The notes under the pieces: model-generated
What the model was told of the DNA's origin: nothing
What the model saw: only the letters and a program-made list of their open reading frames with translations
Database searches by the model: none
Shown: one piece after another, positions 9,714 to 16,154 of the stretch
How positions within the stretch are numbered: position 1 is the first letter of the stretch
Layout of the letters: each line of letters starts with the position of its first letter
Program-made: the position numbers and the translations under genes
Origin: Jeongeupia sp. HS-3
GTDB lineage: Bacteria > Pseudomonadota > Gammaproteobacteria > Burkholderiales > Chitinibacteraceae
Reading direction: 5' to 3'
Assembly: GCF_015140455.1 (NCBI RefSeq)
Contig: NZ_AP024094.1
Coordinates: 62,001 to 126,000 of the forward strand
Length of the DNA stretch: 64,000 nucleotides

Positions 9714-10927
9714 CAGTGGGCTCCGGTCAGGAAATACAGGCGGGTGCTGGCTGCGGCGAGCTGGGATTCGAGCTCGACCCCGCGCATCTGCACCGCCAAA
9801 CGCGCCTGGCGCGCGTCAAGCACGGTGCCGCTACCGGCCTTGCCCGAACGCAGTCCGGCCAGGGCAAGGTCAAGCTGCCGATCGATCAGCGGCAAGGTAT
9901 TGGTTTTGAGTCGGCCGATTTGGGCCTGCAAGGCATCGCGCTCGGCGCTGGCCTCATCGATCTGCTGGCGGTAGCTCGCCATTCTGGCCTGGCGTTCGGC
10001 ATCGCTTTTCTGGATGTTTGCCAGCGCGGCGGCAATTTTCGGGTCTTGGCGGTTGGCCGCGAAAATCGGCAGGTCAAAGGTGAACTTCACCATTGCCATG
10101 CCCTGATCCATCGCGTCTTGGCCCCAGCCGACCTCGACACCCCAATTGGGCTTCTTGGCGGCTTGCGCCAGCGATAACTCGGCCTGCGCGACACTGAGCT
10201 GCGTCGTCGCGGCGCGGATTTCCGGTTGCTCGGCGATGTCGTCGCTGTCGGCCTGTTGCGCGCTTAACCACACGGGCAGGCCGCCGCTGACCGCTTGCCG
10301 CGCCAGATCTCGCCCGATCCACCGGGCCAGCTGTGCCCGGGCCTTGGCCTGATCGCGGGCCAGCCCGTCGCGGGCATCATCAAGCTGCGCACGCTCCAAG
10401 CGGGCGGTCAGCGCCGTATCGGCCGAGGCACCGCCCTTGAGTGCGGCCACGCTGGCTTGCTGGCTGCGCGCGTTATCGCCTTCCTGCGCCGCCAGAATCT
10501 CGGCCTTGCGATCGAGGTAATACAGCGCCAGCCAGGCGAGCGTGGCCTCGCGGCGCACGTTCAGGCGGGTATAGCGCGTCTGCGCCTCGCTGGTTTGCAG
10601 CTGTGCGCCGGCGATCTGCCGCTCGGCGTCGCGCAGGTCGCCATTGGGCACTTCCTGCATCAGGCTGACCATGCGTTTGGCGTCGCCGACGCGGTAGGCA
10701 TCGGGGCCAGACGTTTGCAAATCATCGACCCAGACCGAGAGTTTGGGATCGGGCAATGCACCGGCCGAGACGGTCAGCGATTGGGCGGCCGACGTTGCCG
10801 CGGTGCTGGCGGCAATATCCGGCGCATGGCCGGCGGCGGCAAGCGCTTCATCCAGCGTCAGCGCATGCGCAGTGATACTGGCGGCGCCGAAGACAAGGGC
10901 CAGCCAGCCAAGACGGAATGGGGACAT
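9713..10927 (-). CDS. cusC: TolC-family outer-membrane efflux protein (CusC-like)
   Basis: Outer-membrane channel of the copper/silver efflux complex. The chosen ATG at 10925-10927 gives a clean signal peptide (MSPFRLGWLALVFGAASITAHA) behind a GGAGAG ribosome-binding site. An upstream in-frame start at 10978 would add 17 polar residues and is disfavoured. The 404-residue mature-type sequence is almost all long amphipathic helix (LTLDEALAAA at the start, two heptad-like repeats, closing SQLAAASTRLYFLTG), as in TolC/OEP proteins. There is no lipobox, unlike E. coli CusC. It is the first of the three pump genes. Confidence 0.88.
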   Translation of the reverse strand: MSPFRLGWLALVFGAASITAHALTLDEALAAAGHAPDIAASTAATSAAQSLTVSAGALPDPKLSVWVDDLQTSGPDAYRVGDAKRMVSLMQEVPNGDLRDAERQIAGAQLQTSEAQTRYTRLNVRREATLAWLALYYLDRKAEILAAQEGDNARSQQASVAALKGGASADTALTARLERAQLDDARDGLARDQAKARAQLARWIGRDLARQAVSGGLPVWLSAQQADSDDIAEQPEIRAATTQLSVAQAELSLAQAAKKPNWGVEVGWGQDAMDQGMAMVKFTFDLPIFAANRQDPKIAAALANIQKSDAERQARMASYRQQIDEASAERDALQAQIGRLKTNTLPLIDRQLDLALAGLRSGKAGSGTVLDARQARLAVQMRGVELESQLAAASTRLYFLTGAH

Positions 10928-11064
10928 GAGTCTCTCCACGCAAAACGGGTTCGAATACGTTCGGCGGGAAACTGACACGTGGCCAAGTCGGCCCTGAACA
11001 GGGACGGGTTGAAACCACGAATGAGGCAGTACGGCCGAACGAGAAAACGGACGATCAGCGCGGA

Positions 11065-11457
11065 CTAATTGCGAAAGACTTGATACTGGATGCGCAAAGG
11101 CGGAGACGACGCGATCAGCGTCGGAGGAACGACCCTCGTCGACAACGTCGTCGAATCGGGTGTTTCAAGGTAGGGCATCGCAAAGAAAAGCGCGATGAAG
11201 AGTGGCGCCGAAAGCTGGGGCAGCTGTACGTCGGCCGACTGGGCATCCTTCTGGCAGTGCGCCTTGCAGATCACCGGCTGCGCCATCTGCTGCATATCGC
11301 CACATTCGGACATATCCATCATCTGCACGCTCATCGGTGCAGTTTGCGCCGCTGGTAACGCTTCCACGCAAGCATAGGCTGCCGTCACCAGCTGGCTGAA
11401 GACCAGCAGGAGCGCGAGGAAGCACGCGAGACGGGATGAGCGGAATAACGTCAGCAT
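11065..11457 (-). CDS. small Met/Cys-rich secreted protein at head of cus operon
   Basis: The 130-residue product has an N-terminal hydrophobic segment (ACFLALLLVFSQLVTAAYAC). A short metal-ligand-rich stretch at about residues 43-73 follows, with the motifs VQMMDMSECGDMQQM and CKAHCQ, then a second hydrophobic patch. It ends in PPLRIQYQVFRN, an ending I associate with small proteins that precede cus/czc operons. Likely a periplasmic or membrane-anchored metal-binding accessory; no named family is claimed. A good -10 hexamer (TATAAT, 11464-11469) lies only seven bases before the ATG, so the transcript may be leaderless. Confidence 0.7.
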   Translation of the reverse strand: MLTLFRSSRLACFLALLLVFSQLVTAAYACVEALPAAQTAPMSVQMMDMSECGDMQQMAQPVICKAHCQKDAQSADVQLPQLSAPLFIALFFAMPYLETPDSTTLSTRVVPPTLIASSPPLRIQYQVFRN

Positions 11458-11614
11458 GCCGGGATTATAGCTTCCGGACGCTGCCCATATATATGAGCGC
11501 GGACAAACATTGAGCTGTTGCAGCTCGCTTGGGCGGCGTCAGTCCCGGGGCCTTTGAGCAGCTTGTGGCGCGAGGCAGGCGTTTGCCTGCTGAATCCAGG
11601 GTGGCCCAGTAAAC

Positions 11615-11650
11615 AAAAAACCCCTGGAAGCCAAGCTTTACGGGGGTTTC
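11615..11650 (-). terminator. intrinsic terminator after tRNA-Leu
   Basis: On the minus strand AAACCCC pairs with GGGGTTT over an 18-base loop and runs into TTTTTTGTTT. It lies about 33 bases beyond the tRNA 3' end, as expected for the rsmI-tRNA transcript. Confidence 0.65.
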
Positions 11651-11682
11651 TGGATGCCGTTGGACGGCTTTGTAGGGGTGCC

Positions 11683-11766
11683 TGGTGCCCGGGGTCGGAC
11701 TCGAACCGACACGTCTTTCAACGGGGGATTTTGAGTCCCCTGCGTCTACCATTTCGCCACCCGGGC
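11683..11766 (-). tRNA. tRNA-Leu (anticodon CAA)
   Basis: The minus strand gives an 84-base cloverleaf. The acceptor stem is GCCCGGG/CCCGGGC with an encoded CCA end. The anticodon stem GGGGA/TCCCC encloses the loop CTCAAAA (anticodon CAA). There is a long variable arm typical of class II tRNAs, and a T-loop GGTTCGAGTCC. It reads UUG codons. It lies 44 bases downstream of rsmI in the same direction, so it may be co-transcribed. Confidence 0.96.
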
Positions 11767-11810
11767 AGGCAAGGGCTGGATTATCGCCGAACTGGCGACC
11801 GACGGCAATA

Positions 11811-12683
11811 TCAATCTTCGTCGGCGGCGTTCTTCAGCGTCAGTGCACGCTCGTACAGCCGGTTGCGCGGGGCGCCGGTGATGGTTTGCGCCAGCGCCAC
11901 GGCCTGCTTGAGTGGCAGCTCGGCGACCAGCGGCGCGAGCACCGAGTCGTGTGCGTCTTCGTCGCTTTGGGGTGCCGGTGGTGCGGCGTCGACCACCAGT
12001 ACGAACTCGCCGCGCTGCTGGTTGGGGTCTGCCTTGATCCATTCGGCCAACTCGCCCAGCGGGGCGCGACGGATGGTTTCGAAGGTTTTGGTCAGTTCGC
12101 GCGCCATCACCGCCAGCCGTTCCGCGCCGAATACCGCGACGAGATCGTCGACGCTTTCAACGATGCGGTGCGGCGCTTCGTAATAGACGGTGAGGTAGGG
12201 CAGTGCCGCCAGCGGCGTCAGTGCGTCACGGCGCTGTTTGGTTTTCGGCGGCAAAAACCCATAAAACAGCGTGTGCGGACAAGTGAAACCGGCGGCCGAG
12301 ACTGCGGCGGTCAGCGCGCTGGCGCCGGGTACCGGTACCACCGGGTAGCCGGCGGCGTGCACCGCTGCGGCAAGCACCGCGCCGGGGTCGGAAATGCCCG
12401 GCGTGCCGGCGTCGGAGATTTGCGCGACCGATTCGCCGGCGGCGAGCCGGGCGATGATGCGCTCGGCCATGGCGTGTTCGTTGTGCTCACGCAGGCTGAC
12501 CAGCGATTTCTGGATGCCAAAGTGGCGCAGCATTTGACCGGAGACCCGGGTATCCTCGGCGGCGACGACGTCGACGCTGGTGAGCACATCCAGCGCGCGC
12601 TGGCTGATATCCCGCAAATTTCCGATGGGCGTGGCCACCACATATAATGTAGCCCGGGCTACCTGGTAAGGATCGTGATGCAC
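11811..12683 (-). CDS. rsmI: 16S rRNA 2'-O-ribose C1402 methyltransferase RsmI
   Basis: SAM-dependent methylation of ribose at C1402 in the ribosomal decoding centre. The product shows LYVVATPIGNLRDIS, AAEDTRVSG, the SDAGTPGISDPG loop, a VPGASALTAA motif, GFLPPK and ARELTKTFE. All are RsmI signatures in normal order. The GTG at 12681-12683 is preceded by GGAG at good spacing and gives 290 residues, like E. coli RsmI (286). An upstream GTG at 12722 is possible but would run 45 bases into the divergent lpoA. Even with the chosen start, the 5' ends of the two divergent genes overlap by six bases. Confidence 0.93.
   Translation of the reverse strand: MHHDPYQVARATLYVVATPIGNLRDISQRALDVLTSVDVVAAEDTRVSGQMLRHFGIQKSLVSLREHNEHAMAERIIARLAAGESVAQISDAGTPGISDPGAVLAAAVHAAGYPVVPVPGASALTAAVSAAGFTCPHTLFYGFLPPKTKQRRDALTPLAALPYLTVYYEAPHRIVESVDDLVAVFGAERLAVMARELTKTFETIRRAPLGELAEWIKADPNQQRGEFVLVVDAAPPAPQSDEDAHDSVLAPLVAELPLKQAVALAQTITGAPRNRLYERALTLKNAADED
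12643..12648 (+). promoter_or_regulatory. -10 element of the lpoA promoter, inside rsmI
   Basis: TATAAT at 12643-12648 with a weak -35 (TTCCGA at 12620-12625, 17-base spacer), about 30 bases before the lpoA ATG. It lies within the 5' coding part of the divergent rsmI. Prediction by eye only. Confidence 0.5.
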
Positions 12684-13931
12684 ATTCAGGCTCCATGGCG
12701 CGTCTTGCGCCGGATTCAACACGGCGGTGGCCGTGGGTTGCGGGCGCTACTATACGGCGCGCTGCTGGCTGGTGTCAGTACCGGCTGCGCCACGCGGCAG
12801 GTGCCGGTGTCTTCACAACCCGCGCCGGCACCCAGCGTCGTGGCTCGCCCGCTGCCGCCAGCGGCGGCGCCGGTAGAAATCACACCACTGCCGTCCGAGT
12901 CGGTGACGGCCACGCCGCCAGCGGGACGCGGTGCGTACATCGCCTTGCTGCTCCCCACCGCGAGCAAGGCGTTCAAGCCGGCGGTGCAGCAGATCCTGGA
13001 TGGCGTGTTCGGCGCCGAGCGCGTCTACGGTCAGGGCAAGGAGCCGCCGGTACGTGTCTTCGATACCACCGATCAGGATGACGACGTGCTGGCGCAGTAC
13101 AACAAGGCCATCGATGGCGGTGCAGCCGCGGTGATCGGGCCGCTGACGCGCAGTGCGGTCGATTACCTGGCCGATAACGGGCGTTTTCCGGTGCCGGTGG
13201 TCGCGCTGAACCGTTTTAATGCGAAAACGCTGCGTCGCCCGAATCTCTACAGTTTCAGCCTGTCGGTTGAACAGGAGGCGAGCGAAGTCGCCCGGCTGAT
13301 GCGCGAGGATGGTATACGCTCGCCGGTGATCATTGTTGCACCGGGTGTGTTGAACCAGCGCATGGCCCAGGGTTTTGCCGCCGCTTGGACGACGATAGGC
13401 GGAGCCGTACCACAGCAGATCGAAGCCGGCAGCAGCATGCAGAGCTTCGGCGGGATCAGGGCGCAATTGACGATCACCGGGGGCGACGCGGTGTTCTTCG
13501 CCAGCGGCTTCAAGCAGGGGCGTAAACTGCGCCCCTTTATCGGTACCGATTTGCCGATCTACGCCACCTCGCAAATCAACCCGGGGCCGAAAGCGTCGCA
13601 GGCCGATCTGGTCGGTATCCGCTATCTCGACATGCCTTGGCTGGTGCACGCCGATGACCCGTACTACGCGCTGTTCGCACGCGCACGCACGCAGTCGAAC
13701 GATCAAGAGCGGCTGTTTGCCCTTGGCGTGGATGCCTGGCGGATTGCCGTGGCGTTGATTGACGCGCCGGAGCAGCCGGTGGCCATCGATGGCATTACCG
13801 GGCTGTTGTCACAGGGGCAGGATGGCGTGATCGAACGCCGTCTGCTGCCGCAACGCATCGGCAACAACAGCAGCAGCGCGCCAGCGGCGAGCGATGCGTC
13901 AACGCCGGATGATGGTGCGTCTTTTCTCTAA
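12678..13931 (+). CDS. lpoA: LpoA/LppC-family lipoprotein, penicillin-binding protein activator
   Basis: Outer-membrane lipoprotein of the LppC family that activates PBP1A-type peptidoglycan synthase in enterobacteria. The ATG at 12678 follows AAGGA. The signal peptide ends in a lipobox (GVSTGC, lipidated Cys37), then a Pro/Ala-rich linker to about residue 85. The periplasmic-binding-protein-like domain follows, with RGAYIALLLPTASKAF, GAAAVIGPLTRSAV and VPVVALNRF. At 417 residues it lacks the large N-terminal TPR domain of E. coli LpoA (678), as is usual in betaproteobacteria. Whether it activates a PBP here is inferred from family. Confidence 0.85.
   Translation: MHIQAPWRVLRRIQHGGGRGLRALLYGALLAGVSTGCATRQVPVSSQPAPAPSVVARPLPPAAAPVEITPLPSESVTATPPAGRGAYIALLLPTASKAFKPAVQQILDGVFGAERVYGQGKEPPVRVFDTTDQDDDVLAQYNKAIDGGAAAVIGPLTRSAVDYLADNGRFPVPVVALNRFNAKTLRRPNLYSFSLSVEQEASEVARLMREDGIRSPVIIVAPGVLNQRMAQGFAAAWTTIGGAVPQQIEAGSSMQSFGGIRAQLTITGGDAVFFASGFKQGRKLRPFIGTDLPIYATSQINPGPKASQADLVGIRYLDMPWLVHADDPYYALFARARTQSNDQERLFALGVDAWRIAVALIDAPEQPVAIDGITGLLSQGQDGVIERRLLPQRIGNNSSSAPAASDASTPDDGASFL
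12749..12778 (-). promoter_or_regulatory. candidate rsmI promoter, inside lpoA
   Basis: On the minus strand CTGACA (12778-12773), an 18-base spacer and TATAGT (12754-12749), about 65 bases upstream of the rsmI GTG. It lies in the lpoA signal-peptide codons. Prediction by eye. Confidence 0.4.
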
Positions 13932-14274
13932 GGCGTCGACCCGCGAGCGCGGCGCGGCAGCCGAAGACATGGCGGCCGAACATTTGCGCCAGCATGGCCT
14001 GGTGGTCGTGGCCCGCAACTGGCTTTGCCGTCGTGGCGAGATCGATCTGATCTGCCGCGACGGGAACACGCTGGTGTTTGTCGAGGTCAGACAGCGGGCT
14101 TCCAGCCGCTTTGGCGGCGCGGCGGCCAGCATCACGCCGGCCAAGCAAGCCAGACTGATCGCCGCTGCCCAGCATTATCTCCTTGGTGTTTCGCCGTTGC
14201 CGCCATGTCGCTTTGACGCAGTGTGCATCGATGGCGAAACGATTTCCTGGATCAAGCACTGTATCGAGGCCTAA
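13894..14274 (+). CDS. yraN: YraN/UPF0102 family nuclease-like protein
   Basis: Small predicted cytoplasmic protein of the UPF0102 family with an endonuclease-like PD-(D/E)XK fold. Visible motifs are RGAAAEDMAAEHL, LVVVARNWLCRRGEIDLICRDG and LVFVEVRQR, giving the E-x-D and E-V-(K/R) acidic sites expected of the family. It overlaps the end of lpoA by 38 bases if the first ATG (13894) is used, or about 20 if the ATGs at 13909/13912 are. The order lpoA-yraN-diaA is conserved in many beta- and gammaproteobacteria. The biological role of the family is not settled. Confidence 0.88.
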   Translation: MRQRRMMVRLFSKASTRERGAAAEDMAAEHLRQHGLVVVARNWLCRRGEIDLICRDGNTLVFVEVRQRASSRFGGAAASITPAKQARLIAAAQHYLLGVSPLPPCRFDAVCIDGETISWIKHCIEA

Positions 14275-14311
14275 CTCCCTGTGGGCAGGCCCAAGCAAGA
14301 AAGGTAAGCGG

Positions 14312-14902
14312 ATGGATTTATTGCAACGGGTGCGTCAGCACTTTGAAGAAAACATCACCACGCAGCAGCTGGTGATGGACATTCTTGGTCCCAGCATCGG
14401 TTTGGCGGGTGAAAAGGTCGTACAGGCGCTGATTTCTGACGGCAAGGTGCTGGCCTGCGGCAACGGCGGCTCGGCGGCGATATCACAGTATTTCGCCTCG
14501 GCCATGGTCGGCCGCTTCGAGCGCGAACGCCCGGGCCTGTCGGCCATCGCGTTGACGACCGATTCCTCGGTGCTGTCGGCGATCGCCAACGATTACGACT
14601 ACGACCTGGTGTTCTCCAAACAGGTGCACGCGGTCGGTCGCGCCGGTGATGTGCTGCTGGCGATTTCAACCTCGGGCAACTCGGCCAACGTGATTTCCGC
14701 GATCAACGCCGCGCACGAGCGGCAGATGAATGTGATCGCGCTCACTGGCAATGACGGCGGCCAGATCGGAGACTTGCTGGTTGGCGACGACCTGCACCTG
14801 TGTGTGCCGGCCGAGCGCACCGCACGGATTCTCGAAGCGCACATCACCGTGGTGCATGCGCTGTGCGATACGATCGATTACATGTTGTTGGGAGGCGAGT
14901 AA
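14312..14902 (+). CDS. diaA: SIS-domain protein DiaA (DnaA-initiator-associating, GmhA-like)
   Basis: Tetrameric SIS-fold protein. In E. coli DiaA binds DnaA and promotes timely initiation at oriC; the fold is shared with phosphoheptose isomerase GmhA. The 196-residue product has CGNGGSAAISQYFASAMVGRFE, TTDSSVLSAIANDYDYDLVFSKQV, AISTSGNSANVI and ERTARILEAHITVVHALCD. The ATG at 14312 is preceded by AAAGG; longer readings upstream run through the yraN coding region. Its place between yraN and dolP favours DiaA over GmhA. The next gene begins directly after its stop. Confidence 0.87.
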   Translation: MDLLQRVRQHFEENITTQQLVMDILGPSIGLAGEKVVQALISDGKVLACGNGGSAAISQYFASAMVGRFERERPGLSAIALTTDSSVLSAIANDYDYDLVFSKQVHAVGRAGDVLLAISTSGNSANVISAINAAHERQMNVIALTGNDGGQIGDLLVGDDLHLCVPAERTARILEAHITVVHALCDTIDYMLLGGE

Positions 14903-15508
14903 ATGAAGAAGTCCAAAATCGTGATTGCAGCGCTGCTGGCGTCGTTGTCCTTGTCGGCCTGCGTGCCGATCGTGATCGCCGGCGCCGTCGCGGTCGGTGC
15001 GATGGTCGGTACCGACCCGCGTCGTGCCGAAACGATCAAGACCGACTTCGACCTCGGCGCCCGCATCAGCGCCAAGATCCTCGACGCCTACAAGGACAGG
15101 GCGCACGTCAACGTCAATAGCTACAACGGTATCGTGCTGCTGTCGGGCGAAGTGCCGGACGCCGCCGCGCAGCAAAAGCTGACCGAACTGGCGCGCACCG
15201 AACCGGGACTGCGCAAGCTCTACAATGAAACCGTGGTGGCCTTGCCGTCGGGCAGCACCGACCGCCTCAACGATACCCAGCTGACCGCCAGGGTGAAGAC
15301 ATCGATCCTGACCAATGCCGGTGACAGTACCGCACTGCACCTGATGGTGGTGACCGAGCGCAAGGTCGTCTACCTGATGGGGATATCGCGTGCCGACATC
15401 GCCGATAAGGCCGCGCGCGCCGCGAGCATGGTCGACGGCGTGGCCCAGGTGGTGAAGCTGGTCGAGTTCGCGCCGGTTGGCCCGGCCGACGAGGCGCTGC
15501 GCAAGTAA
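14903..15508 (+). CDS. dolP: DolP-like BON-domain outer-membrane lipoprotein, copy 1
   Basis: Lipoprotein with a signal peptide ending in LSAC (lipidated Cys20), then two BON domains (about residues 48-115 and 122-190). The hallmark runs are HVNVNSYNGIVLLSGEVPDAAAQ and HLMVVTERKVVYLMG. E. coli DolP (YraP) localises to division sites and protects outer-membrane integrity and the BAM machinery. It starts at the base after the diaA stop, so it belongs to the same transcript. A diverged tandem copy follows 51 bases later. Confidence 0.9.
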   Translation: MKKSKIVIAALLASLSLSACVPIVIAGAVAVGAMVGTDPRRAETIKTDFDLGARISAKILDAYKDRAHVNVNSYNGIVLLSGEVPDAAAQQKLTELARTEPGLRKLYNETVVALPSGSTDRLNDTQLTARVKTSILTNAGDSTALHLMVVTERKVVYLMGISRADIADKAARAASMVDGVAQVVKLVEFAPVGPADEALRK

Positions 15509-15559
15509 GCGGACCGACCGAGGGCGTGCGCAGCGGGTTCCGTTCGATGGGAGAGCGGC

Positions 15560-16141
15560 ATGAAGCGCAGCGTTCTCGTTCTGCCGTTGCTGATCGCGAC
15601 CTTGACGGCCTGCGTGCCGCTGATGCTGGCGCTCAATCTGGTCGAGATCGGCGTACTGGTCGGCACCGATCCACGCCCGCTGGTGGTGATCAAGCGCGAT
15701 TTCGACATCGCCGCGCGTCTGGAGGCGCTGATCGACGCGAGCTACGGCGATCGCGCCCACGTCGACGTCAACGCCTTCAACGGGGTGGTGCTGCTGAGCG
15801 GCGAAGTGCCCGACGCGGCGGCGCAGCAGCGGCTCACCGCGTTCGCCAGCGCCGAGCCCGGCCTGCGCAAGCTCTACAACGAAACGGTGATCGGGCCGCC
15901 ATCGGCCAGCGATCAGCGCGCCAACGATGCGCAACTCACTGCGCGGGTGAAAACGGCGATCGTCGCCTACGCCAGCGATAGCCTCGAATCGTTGCACCTG
16001 ATGGTGGTGACCGAGCGACGGATCGTTTACCTGCTGGGGCTGACCCGGCCGGCCTATGCCGAGCATGCGGCGATTGCCGCCAGCCAGGTCCGCGGCGTGG
16101 CCGGGGTCGTGGTGCTGATCGAGACCGGCGCGCCGCAGTGA
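15560..16141 (+). CDS. DolP-like BON-domain lipoprotein, tandem copy 2
   Basis: Second member of a tandem pair: signal peptide ending in LTAC (Cys18), then two BON domains with HVDVNAFNGVVLLSGEVPDAAAQ and HLMVVTERRIVYLLG, collinear with copy 1. By eye the two proteins are roughly 60 percent identical, with divergence mostly in the signal peptide and second BON domain, so this is an old duplication, not an assembly repeat. One DolP per genome is the common state. The ATG at 15560 follows GGAGAG. It converges on the res gene with a 13-base gap and no visible terminator. Confidence 0.88.
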   Translation: MKRSVLVLPLLIATLTACVPLMLALNLVEIGVLVGTDPRPLVVIKRDFDIAARLEALIDASYGDRAHVDVNAFNGVVLLSGEVPDAAAQQRLTAFASAEPGLRKLYNETVIGPPSASDQRANDAQLTARVKTAIVAYASDSLESLHLMVVTERRIVYLLGLTRPAYAEHAAIAASQVRGVAGVVVLIETGAPQ

Positions 16142-16154
16142 ACGTGTCGGCACA

